64,000 bases of DNA, taken from assembly GCA_947044405.1 (NCBI GenBank), contig CAMRHE010000068.1:2324501-2388500 (forward strand), in the 5' to 3' direction. This document shows, piece by piece, positions 1-21,200 of the stretch; the first letter of the stretch is position 1, and the number at the start of each line of letters is the position of its first letter. The position numbers and the translations under genes are program-made. The notes beneath the pieces were generated by a model that ran no database searches, was not told where the DNA came from, and was given only the letters and a program-made list of their open reading frames with translations. Origin of the DNA: Leptodactylus fallax. Lineage: Eukaryota > Chordata > Amphibia > Anura > Leptodactylidae.

Positions 1-21
1 TAATCTGGAATGGTTATCTGT

Positions 22-56
22 ATGGAGCAGAATAGTGAGTGCAGCTCTGGGGTAAC
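22..56. repeat. Solitary fragment of the 97-bp repeat unit
   Basis: GCAGAATAGTGAGTGCAGCT followed by CTGGGG matches the core of the unit that forms arrays at 4.95, 24.8 and 52.3 kb. It is a single partial copy in IPO7 intron 12; the rest of 1-432 shows nothing recognisable. Confidence 0.7.
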
Positions 57-207
57 TCATTTCATTGCTATGCTACAGTCCACAATATTGAGATTTAAGA
101 ACCCACAGATGCTGGGCACTACACGTCCCAGGAAACATCTCCGCACTGGATTCATCTTTGTAGCAATTACTCTGCATATAATAACTTAAGGAGATTATAA
201 AGGATTA

Positions 208-11670
<11,463 letters not shown>

Positions 11671-11704
11671 GCTGGAGAGTCACACGTTTGGGGCCACAGG
11701 GTGA

Positions 11705-12125
11705 TTGAGATCATGAAAATGAGATGTCCTATATGTAAATGAGCAGTCTAATATGTAAATGAGATATCTAATATCTAAATTAGATATCAAATGTGCAGTC
11801 TAATATCTAAATGAGCTGTCTACTATGTAAATAAGATGTCTAATATGTAAATGAGATATCTAATATGTAAATTAATTGTCTAATGTGTAAATGTTCAGCT
11901 GTCTAATATGTAAATGAGCACTCTAATATGTCAGTAAGATGTCTAATATGTAAATAAGATGTGTAACATGTAAATGAGGTGTCTAATGTGTAAATGTTCA
12001 GTCTAGTATAACAATGAGCTGTCTAATATGTAAATGAGCTGTCTATTACATAAATGCTATGTCTAATATATCATTGAGCAGTCTAATAAGTGAATGTGCA
12101 GTCTAATATATACATTAGATACCTG
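11705..12125. repeat. AT-rich 20-bp degenerate tandem repeat, about 20 units
   Basis: The unit is approximately TAATATGTAAATGAGATGTC, with substitutions and small indels. It lies some 420-840 bp upstream of the IPO7 start codon. Nearly every unit carries TATGTAAAT, close to POU octamer and FOX-type motifs; any binding is inference. Confidence 0.85.
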
Positions 12126-12890
12126 ATATGTACATGAGACTCTGTACCATGGATTCCTTTGACCGCAGTCCTTTTTGTTCTCATCCTGAGCTATCAGTAG
12201 AATGCTAGAACTACAGTGAAGACTGACACTAATGACGGCACATAATAACAGATTCCTGAGCCATTCAGCTATGTAATGACAAGCACTAGTAGAAAGCTGT
12301 GTGGCTACACAAGGGCACGCCGGGCTGGATGAGTCTAGGTCAGGTCTTTGTTCTTGGCAGCGGCGGAGCTCTGTGTTACGTGTCATCTCCCACCTGTGAT
12401 ATTTTTAGTGGCCGGCTATAAATATCTGCAGCAGCGGTTGTAGCGTCAGCGCACTGTCCGGATCTTCACCTTCTTCTACATTATTCTGCACATGTTGTTT
12501 TTGTTTTCCTGACCAGTCTCTGGGGGTTGTTTTATCCTTTTATCCCAGTATTGATCATGGCCATAGCTTTATTTATATTCTGAAATGAACACAAAATATA
12601 TTGGGGGAGGTTAATAAAATCCCCTATGCCACTCGAGTGGTACAAAATAGTTGCAAATTGGTGATTTGAGACTATTTAACGTCACTTTAATAGCCACAAG
12701 TAGCGTTTTTACTCCTTGCCACTTTTCCTGACGTGAGCGGGGCCGGACCCCAACCATGCCATGCTTATCAGCATTTCTGCCACTTTTTGGGGAGTGTCTT
12801 ATTCATGATGAGGTGTATCATGAGTTAAGCTTTCCTTGCTCAGGCGCAGGGGCTATCAAGATTGATGTCAAATACGCCATTTCTTCTTCA
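12126..12890. other. Intergenic DNA between IPO7 and TMEM41B
   Basis: No gene seen. A dispersed segment near 12200-12310 (CTACAGTGAAGACTGACACT, AGAAAGCTGTGTGGCTAC) recurs at 17340-17440. Open frames at 12756-13075 follow a foldback element and have no homology. Confidence 0.5.
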
Positions 12891-12899
12891 TATGCCATC

Positions 12900-13210
12900 T
12901 CTTTGCTTCCCTCAATAGCCCCCCCTCCACCGATTCTGACGCAGTTGGAATTTTTTTCTCTTGCCCCCACCGTTCCTGAGCAATCAGTGCTGTTAGTTTC
13001 AGCACCCAATATGCTAATTAGGCTCTCTACTGTCAGGTGGGTGGTTCTGAGCTGGAGCAGGTAGTTTAGCCCCACCCACCTGACAGTAGGAAGACTAAAT
13101 AGTATATTGGGTGCTGATATGATTGCTCAGGAAGGGTGGGGGCTAGACAAAAAGTTCTAATAGCATTAAAATCGATGGACCCCTGCCTATTGAAGGATAC
13201 AAAGAGTTGG
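12900..13210. mobile_element. Foldback (long hairpin) element
   Basis: Two arms of roughly 140 bp are inverted copies. The inner 17 nt TACTGTCAGGTGGGTGG (13028-13044) pairs perfectly with CCACCCACCTGACAGTA (13072-13088). Outer pairs include TTCCTGAGCAATCA with TGATTGCTCAGGAA and CAGCACCCAATAT with ATATTGGGTGCTG. No coding capacity. Confidence 0.8.
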
Positions 13211-13232
13211 TGGAGATAGAGAAAGGTCCTCT

Positions 13233-13497
13233 TTAAAGGGGTTGTCTGGGCTCAGGATAGGCCATTAATAGACGATCGGTGTATAGCGGCTGGATGCAGA
13301 CATGGCAGCTCAGTGCTCATTGCAGTCAGTTGGTGTTGAGCTGCCATGGCAGCCCCCAGGCCGCTATACAGGGGACATTGTGTATAGGATGGTCGTACAG
13401 TGGCTCCGTACAGCTGACCCCCTCACTGATCAGGTATTTATGGCCTCTCCTGAAGATCGGCCATAAATAATAGCTGAAGCCGGAACAACCCCTTTAA
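13233..13497. mobile_element. MITE of the TTAAAGGGGTTGTC family
   Basis: Left tip TTAAAGGGGTTGTCTGGG, right tip CCGGAACAACCCCTTTAA. Interior pieces (GCTGCCATGGCAGC and GATCGGCCATAAATA) are themselves palindromic or repeated. Confidence 0.75.
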
Positions 13498-13790
13498 GGC
13501 CAGGTTCACATGGCATAAAGTGAAGAGGAATTTGAGGCCGTCTACCACCTCAGATTTCAGCCATGTACATTCCACAATGGAGAGCCACAGCAGAGCTTCA
13601 GCTTTCCACCACGGCTTTGCCCCAGATACAATGAGGCTGATCAGACGAAGTTTTACGTTGCGGGTTCTACGGCCGATTCCTCGGCAAGATCAAGCAGGAT
13701 GATTCAGTACTAAAAAAAAAAGAGGCGCCCATTACTGCCTCCTATTGAAAACCAATGGAGGCAGATTCAGTCATGTGAACATACCCCGAC
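13495..13790. mobile_element. MITE with GGTTCACATG ends
   Basis: The left end TAAGGCCAGGTTCACATG and the right end CATGTGAACATACC are inverted. It follows the previous MITE without a gap. It contains a short A-run near 13712. Confidence 0.5.
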
Positions 13791-13881
13791 AACTCTCTTA
13801 CCCATTCAGATGTATTTCATTGGAGGATGCCAGTATTGCCTGCCAGAGCTACCATCTTGAGCTATAGTGACAGCCACTGTC

Positions 13882-13990
13882 AGATCTTCCTTTTAAGGAT
13901 AGCCCACATCTTCTGTATAGGGTTGAGGTCAGGAGATGATGGTGGCCATACCATGATTTTATCTCCCTTTATGTCCATAGCATTTGATAC
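13882..13990 (-). pseudogene. Tc1/mariner-like transposase relic
   Basis: Translated on the minus strand, about 13981 to 13882 reads AMDIKGDKIMVW, then PPSSPDLNPIQKMWAILKRK. This is the conserved C-terminal block of Tc1/mariner DDE transposases around their third catalytic acid (usual pattern WPxxSPDLNPIExxW). The catalytic glutamate position is glutamine here, a stop follows soon after KRKI, and no intact N-terminal paired-type domain is found upstream to 14290. It is therefore an inactive fragment. Terminal repeats of the parent element were not identified. Confidence 0.8.
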
Positions 13991-14419
13991 CCCCAGAGAC
14001 CCTAAAAGGATCTATCATCTCACTCCCCAATATTCTGTCCTAAACTATCACTTCGCCACCTCTTTGCTGACATTGCGCTCTTGTAGGAACAGACTGACCA
14101 TCCAGAACAACATCCATCAGGACCATCCAGGCATTCACCGGGGAATAAAGCTATTTCTGTGCCCAAACACTTCTCCTTGTGAGCTTTGGTTAGGTCAGAG
14201 AACTACAGCGGGTCCTGCACGGAGAGGTTGGCGACACCTGCACCTCTACAGACCAGTTTGCAGATTATCTGTGGTATTTTGACAGCTGCCCCTTTAATAA
14301 CATTCAACGGGTTGTTCATTTTCAGCACATATTATTGTTTGTATAATAAAAAGTTGTACAGTTTTGCAATATACTTTCTGTATCAATTCCTCACGGTTTT
14401 CTAGATCTGTACTGAAACC

Positions 14420-14684
14420 CATCTAACATTGCAGGAAAATATGTGTAGTGGAAATGCTGCGATTTCCAAAACTGTTGCAGTTTTGGAAATCACAGTATGT
14501 CAATTATACCTACAGAAACTCCGGCGGTTTTCCTATAGGGATAATGGAAGCAGAAAGTCCGCAGAGGAAACCTCTGTGGACTTTCTGTGAAAAGCGCTGC
14601 GGGAAAAACTGCAATCCGTCTCTGCCACGGTTTTTCCCGCAGCGCTTTTTCGCTGCAACCCGCTACGTGGGGCCTTAGCCTTTA
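14420..14684. mobile_element. MITE ending GCTACGTGGGGCCTTAGCC, with perfect hairpin
   Basis: The right end resembles the element at 61165-61379. Inside, AAAAGCGCTGCGGGAAAAAC (14590-14609) pairs perfectly with its complement at 14630-14649 across a 20-nt loop. A second inverted pair, ATTTCCAAAACTG and CAGTTTTGGAAAT, lies at about 14461-14490. Confidence 0.65.
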
Positions 14685-15148
14685 AGTGACTTTCCCTTTA
14701 ACCAAGAACACTGGGCAATCTAATGAAAGGGAGTTCGTCAGGTCCAAATGGCGTCCCATACAAATAACAGTCCCATGTAGGGGTCTTTAATAGGAGCGGA
14801 AACAAAGCATTGTAGCCAAAAGTCGAAGAAGCAATGCAGAGATAACCATCATGTTATAGATATGCAAATCAGCCTTCAAGTGCACCAGGGGCGGGGTCTG
14901 ATTTACCTACAGACAACTGTGATTCTGACGGAGGCTAGAAATGTCACACATTGGGCAACAATCTCAGAGGTGAGCGAAAACACTTGAAACACCAGGCCTC
15001 CGCTCAGCCACAGCCCTCAGTGACGAGAGCGCGGCATCTTCATTTTCCATCCATATTGAGTTGTGAGTTTTTCTTTTTTGCAGGATGACTTGTACTTTTC
15101 ACTGGCACCTTCTGATCTCTTTATTCATTTTTTAGGAGGGGAAATAAA

Positions 15149-15666
15149 TAGAGATGAGCGAATCGAAGCTGCAGAAGTGGAATTCGATCCAAATTTCATG
15201 AAATATTCGATTCGCATCAAATCCAAATTTCCTCACGCTTCGTGGTAACGATTCACATTTAGTTCAAAATGGCTGCTCTACATGGGGCAAGGAACTCTGG
15301 GAATGCAGGATCACCCACAATGCCAATCAGCAGCCAGCCCTGTGATGTCACAGCCCTTTAACCCTTTCACGAGCGCACACGGCATGTTTGAACGTGGCAT
15401 TCAAGGTGTTAAATCCCCCCTATTGGTTATGGAGCAGGGTGTTAGCTGTAATTGACAGCTGTAACGGACAGCTAACACTCTGCTCCATAACCGATCGGGG
15501 GTTTTAACAACTTGGATGCCGCGGTCAAACATGACTGCGGCATCCAAGGGGTTCCGCCATTTTTTAATACGCGATTCGCTGCGATTTAATTCGGATCAAA
15601 TAGAATCATATCGCGAAATTTGGCGAAGTTGCCGAATCGAAATTTTGAATACTTTGCTCATCTCTA
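15149..15666. mobile_element. Nonautonomous hAT-type MITE, 518 bp, with 8-bp target duplication
   Basis: The termini TAGAGATGAGCGAA and TTTGCTCATCTCTA are inverted. They are flanked by identical 8-mers GAAATAAA at 15141-15148 and 15667-15674, which fits the 8-bp duplication of hAT elements. An internal palindrome with arms of about 75 nt (15380-15450 and 15466-15545, GGTTATGGAGCAG against CTGCTCCATAACC) could form a large hairpin. No transposase is encoded. Confidence 0.9.
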
Positions 15667-15779
15667 GAAATAAACAGTAAATCCCCCATAATATATATTA
15701 ATAAGATAAATATTGATTGTGTCATCACCGATTTGGTAGTGAATTTTTTTTTTTTTTAATTACTTTTTTAACTTGATCT

Positions 15780-16252
15780 CGGGGGCGTGATCATGTGGTC
15801 GCCTCTGTATTACTCCTGTATGGCAGGGCCTCATGGGCATACAGCAATGTTGTGTAGCATCCCCTTTCTGACCTGGATCCCACTAGATCTCAGCAGGTTC
15901 CATGTCGGCAGTAGATCCCGGCAGTCTTGTAAATACTCTGTACGGCCACTTCCAGCAGACATCCGGTACACAGCTCTGTCCATTGTCTAGTGGCCGGGTA
16001 CCTGCACTGCAGATCAGCTCCCATTGAAGTCAGTGGTAGGGGAGCTGCAGTGAAGGTGCCCGGCCACTACATAGCAGACAGAGCTTTCTGCTTCTGGCCC
16101 TATATTAATAAGAGGAGAGGTGCCTGAAGCGGCTCCGTAAAGATGATCGGTCCGGGGGCCGGGTGTCGACCCCATATTGATCAGTTATTCACAGCCTATA
16201 CTGAGGATAGGTCATAAAAAAAAAAAAAATTAAACCCGGACAACCCCTTTAA
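15780..16252. mobile_element. MITE ending CCGGACAACCCCTTTAA, with internal foldback
   Basis: The right tip at about 16236-16252 is the common CCCGGACAACCCCTTTAA end. The interior has an inverted pair around 15976-16086 (TAGTGGCCGGGTACCTGCAC against GTGCCCGGCCACTA). The left tip is uncertain. Confidence 0.5.
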
Positions 16253-16853
16253 AGGGAACCTGTCAGGTTACCATGGGACACTAAACCACCCACAGATACT
16301 AATGGTCCAGAGGTTTAGTGTCCAATACACCTGTAGCAACGCCATCCGTACCTGCATAATAAACCTTTATACTTACCTACAGAGGAGTCCAATGAGCTCC
16401 ATCTGACCCATCTCTGGTGTTCCCGGCGCCTGCGCAGTTCTTCACTGAAGCCAAGAACATAAACCCACTTAAGGACTGACTCAACGCCAGGAGCGGGGTA
16501 AGGCTAGGTTCACTCACACTAGTGCTCGGTCTCCGTTCGAGGATTCCCTCCCCCATTCCACTTGCAAGCAGGACTTTTCTCTCTGCATTTTTCAGGCGGA
16601 AACCCAGCGGACTCCATTATAGGCTTTGGGGTCCGCAGGTTTCCGCGGGTGACTTCTTATTAAGCGGATTGGGTTTCCGTTTTTCGCGTCCGCTTGAATG
16701 GAAACCCGAACACTAGTGTGAACCTAGTGTAAGTATAAATGTTTTTCTATTCTTAGCATTGGCATAGAGGACTATTTGGGACAATAAACCCTTGGTCTAT
16801 AAGGACATGTGGTTAGTTTAGTGTCCTAAATCGCCCTGATAGGTTCCCTTTAA
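16249..16853. mobile_element. TTAA-flanked element with TTAAAGGGAACCTGTCAGG ends
   Basis: The left end TTAAAGGGAACCTGTCAGG is matched on the right by CCTGATAGGTTCCCTTTAA with one mismatch. TTAA at both tips is compatible with a piggyBac-like origin, but that assignment is inference. Another MITE is nested inside at 16499-16732. Its left TTAA overlaps the right end of the preceding element. Confidence 0.8.
16499..16732. mobile_element. Nested MITE with CACTAGTG / GGTTCAC ends
   Basis: The left end TAAGGCTAGGTTCACTCACA and the right end CACTAGTGTGAACCTAGTGT are inverted, and the element lies inside the TTAA element. A relative is at 28315-28525. Confidence 0.65.
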
Positions 16854-17880
16854 GTCCCCTTACTTGTAGGTTTATAGGATTACGCTGGATGGGGTTTCTT
16901 TGGTGATCTAGGTGCTTTATAGGTTTATACAGTACTATGGCTGCTAATATCAGCTCATTGGTGGGGGGCCGGTGTCTGAGCTCTGCCCATTGGATACCAG
17001 TGACATGTCCTAAGGATATCAATACCTGTTGCCCAGACTATCCCTTTACTTCCTGTTCTGTAGATGATGTCACCAATTATGTAGATTTCTGTAGGGAGCA
17101 TACAGGAGAGTATTTATAGCATCAGTGATGTGTGGGCGTGCGGCTCCACAGGTGACTGGAGATGAATGACTAATACAGTGTGCGAGTGCTCAGAGAAGGG
17201 ACAAGGCTGATAAAATCTGCACCCCAGGAACGTAGGAGAGAGGGGAGTTCTTAAAAGTTACTCATCTTCTGGCCATAACTCCTCCGCACTGCAGCGCTGC
17301 CCTATCTGGGAGGAACATCAGCTCTGAACAGAATGTGATCTCTACAGTGAAGACTGACACTCACAGCAGGATTGATTGGACTTCTTGTACCATTGTTGCT
17401 ATAATGTCATTCAGGGTGTGCAGAAAGCTGTGTGACTATCCAATGGGCACTATATCGGCTGCCATAGATGCGTCCAGGAATGGGGGACAATCTCATCCGA
17501 TAACCAGACTGATACATTGTAACAAACTATCAACACAGGAGAGAGATTTGTGCTACTTTGTGTATAGCTCACAGGGGATTGAATACAATGATACATTGTA
17601 ACAAACCCTCAGCAGGACAGCAAGAAAATAATGGTTATAAAATGGTATGAGAAGATTTCATAGGACTGACAGTGTCTCCAGTCACCTTACATGGGGCTGC
17701 CAGTTGTCATTGGCCTGCTGTGGTATAACTACAACCCCCAGCATCCTAAAAGTAATAGTCTGAAGAGCTGGGAAGCCACAGAGACGAGATCCATAGGGAT
17801 CTAAGCCAAGAGTGACCCCCAAAACTGTGTGTTGAGGGGCTATATGATGCTACATACCCTGCCAGTAGCTGCTGCCCCCC
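16854..17880. other. Intergenic DNA upstream of TMEM41B
   Basis: No gene seen. Dispersed-repeat fragments occur near 17340-17440 (CTACAGTGAAGACTGACACT) and 17505-17610 (two copies of GATACATTGTAACAAAC). AACTACAACCCCCAGCATCC at 17729-17748 is a ZNF143-like motif. Confidence 0.5.
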
Positions 17881-17889
17881 AATACTGAG

Positions 17890-18200
17890 CTGTTAGGCCG
17901 CAGCCCCCTCTCCCCTGCAGTTCTCTCCGCTCCTTTGCCACAAGGTGACTCCCCCGCCAGCTGTACCACAGAGACTACTCAGAGTGACAAGAGCGTCCGC
18001 GTAACCATAGAGTAGAGGCGTGGCCCCGCACTGAGCAGCTGCGGAAGTCTCGGGCTCCTCGGCGCTGCCATGGTGATCCCGACGCATGCGCGTTCCCTCA
18101 GCCCGGCGCTGTAAGGTCCGGCTGAGGCGGAAGTAGCTGCAGTCAGATCTCTGAGACTTCGCCGGGTGCCGGGAGTTGTAGGGGCGGCTCATCTATAGTC
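17890..18200 (+). promoter_or_regulatory. TMEM41B promoter, CpG-rich
   Basis: GC-rich and CpG-dense DNA leads into exon 1. It contains an NRF1-like palindrome ACGCATGCGC at 18082-18091 and a CCGGGAGTTGTAG element near 18167. No TATA box is seen. The transcription start cannot be placed from sequence. Confidence 0.6.
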
Positions 18201-18288
18201 ATGGCCAAGCCTCGGACCGCAGGAGCCGCCACCATGGCGGAGCAGAGGACGGATAGCCGCCGGGAGGAGGAGGAGAAGCTGATCCAAG
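18201..18288 (+). CDS. TMEM41B: TMEM41B exon 1 (residues 1-30)
   Basis: Starts MAKPRTAGAATMAEQ and ends before donor GTGAGA. The second ATG (codon 12, 18234) sits in an ideal Kozak context, GCCGCCACCATGG. The first ATG has G at -3 and +4 and matches the MAK start of mammals. Confidence 0.9.
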
Positions 18289-21200
18289 GTGAGAAGCGAC
18301 CTCTAAAGCTTTGTATAATCGGTGGCTGTGACATCACAGGGCTCTGGTTATATTATCACACTTATGGATTAATATCACTGTGATAAAAAAAAAAAAAGAT
18401 GACGTCAGAGGTGTGATGTAATCGTATATCTGCTTCCTCTATGGTCTGTGGCCCCTTTGTAGGGTGTATTGGTCAGTAGCAGCCCCTTTGGGGTGTCTGA
18501 TATCTCCATCTTGGGTAGAGGGGGTGTCTGACCCTCTGCGGGTAAGCCCTGGGGTCCCCGCCCCTCCTGAGCACAGCGTGCTGTTAGGTCTCTGTTCACA
18601 TCCACACTAATTATTTCATTGTTCTGCTTTACAATAGGATATGGAACAAAGTGAAATGACAGCGGTGCCGGATCTGTCACATGACGGTCACTGGTAGACC
18701 CCGTTATAGTCTTCAGGGTACACCGGGAGCTGTTGTCAGTCATGTGACATGTTGTTGGATAAAGCAGCACAGCAGCTTAATGGGATCTGTAACGCACATG
18801 TGAACAGAGCCTTAAAGGACTTGGTGACTTCTCCTTAGGATACTTAATCAATAGCGGATCTGAGGGGGGGGGGGTCCCCATTTATCAGCTGTTTGCAGGG
18901 GCCCCACTGAGAATATACAGCTCTGTACATGATGTAGTGTCCGGTGCTGACTCCTGGTGAGGTGGGCTCCTCTGAGTACAGACCTGGACAACCCCTTTAA
19001 ATATGCTCACTCCATGTCACCATATAACAGCCCATGTCTCCTGCTGTGGCACTACAAGTCCTAGGATGCTCTGTGACAACCAGAGGGTCATGTGACATCT
19101 TGTGATTGCGCTCCATTTATTACCTGTAGTCTCATTGTTCCTGCTCAACCGGCTCCGCGAGCCACATCTTGTAATAACCCGAATGTAGTCATCAGTCAGC
19201 CACGCGAGACCCCGGTGACTCCTCCCCCAGGACAGCGCAGAGTGCTCACAGGTAGTCACTGAGCTCAAAGGTCAGCTCTGTGGGGAAAAGGTCACATGGC
19301 GGTAAATGAGACTGGGAGGGAGGACAGGGGAATGCAGTCTATTGCTCTCTGTTATCAGCCATGCTGCTGCAGGGTTCCTGGCCTCCTCTGTGTATATCCT
19401 GGCTGTGCTCTGTACTGAGGTCGGGGATTGCATTAGCAGTTTCCGTCTCGCTCTTTCATGTTATTTCATCATTTTCAGTATCGAGAGTGAAATAACCTGA
19501 ACTGTAGGAGAAAGAGACTGCAACTGCTTGGATGTGCGGTGACCGGTGCCATATAGTATAGCAGGTGACCGGCGCTGTATAGTATAGCAGGTGACCGGTG
19601 CCATATAGTATAGCAGGTGACCGGTGCCATATAGTATAGCAGGTGACCGGCGCTGTATAGTATAGCAGGTGACCGGCGCTGTATAGTATAGCAGGTGACC
19701 GGTGCCATATAGTATAGCAGGTGACCGGCGCCGTATAGTATAGCAGGTGACCGGCTCTGTATAGTATAGCAGGTGACCGGCGCTGTATAGTATAGCAGGT
19801 GACCGGCGCTGTATAGTATAGTATAGCAGGTGACCGGCGCTGTATAGTATAGCAGGTGACCGGCGCTGTATAGTATAGCAGGTGACCGGCGCTGTATAGT
19901 ATAGCAGGTGACCGGCGCTGTATAGTATAGCAGGTGACCGGTGCCATATAGTATAGCAGGTGACCGGCGCTGTATAGTATAGCAGGTGACCGGCGCTGTA
20001 TAGTATAGCAGGTGACCGGTGCCATATAGTATAGCAGGTGACCGGCGCCGTATAGTATAGCAGGTGACCGGCGCTGTATAGTATAGCAGGTGACCGGCGC
20101 TGTATAGTATAGTATAGCAGGTGACCGGCGCTGTATAGTATAGCAGGTGACCGGCGCTGTATAGTATAGCAGGTGACCGGCGCTGTATAGTATAGCAGGT
20201 GACCGGCGCTGTATAGTATAGCAGGTGACCGGCGCTGTATAGTATAGCAGGTGACCGGCGCTGTATAGTATAGTATAGCAGGTGACCGGCGCCGTATAGT
20301 ATAGCAGGTGACCGGCGCCGTACAGTATAACACCTCTCAGATATGTGATGACCGGTGCTGTGCTGTATAGTATAGCAGGTGACTGGCGCTGTATAGTATA
20401 GCAGGTGACCGGCGCTGTATAGTATAGCAGGTGACTGGCGCTGTATAGTATAGCAGGTGACCGGCGCTGTACAGTATAGCAGGTGACCGGCGCTGTACAG
20501 TATAGGAGGTGACCGGCGCTGTATAGTATAGCAGGTGACCGGCGCCGTATAGTATAGCAGGTGACCGGCGCCGTATAGTATAGCAGGTGACCGGCGCCGT
20601 ATAGTATAGCAGGTGACCGGCGCCGTATAGTATAGCAGGTGACCGGCGCCGTATAGTATAGCAGGTGACCGGCGCCGTATAGTATAGCAGGTGACCGGCG
20701 CCGTATAGTATAGCAGGTGACCGGCGCCGTATAGTATAGCAGGTGACCGGCGCCGTATAGTATAGCAGGTGACCGGCGCCGTATAGTATAGCAGGTGACC
20801 GGCGCCGTATAGTATAGCAGGTGACCGGCGCCGTATAGTATAGCAGGTGACCGGCGCTGTATAGTATAGTATAGCAGGTGACCGGCGCCGTATAGTATAG
20901 CAGGTGACCGGCGCTGTATAGTATAGCAGGTGACCGGCGCTGTACAGTATAACACCTGACCAGATATGTGGTGACCGGCGCTCTATAGTATAGCAGGTGA
21001 CCGGCGCCGTATAGTATAGCAGGTGACCGGCGCCGTATAGTATAGCAGGTGACCGGCGCCGTATAGTATAGCAGGTGACCGGCGCTGTATAGTATAGCAG
21101 GTGACCGGCGCTGTACAGTATAACACCTGACCAGATATGTGGTGACCGGCGCTCTATAGTATATTCGCTCCTCCTTGGCCTTCGGGGTTTTGCTGCTTTT

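Noticed and set aside
13827..14282. 151-codon plus-strand open frame
   Set aside because: It is the antisense shadow of a decayed Tc1/mariner transposase read on the minus strand.
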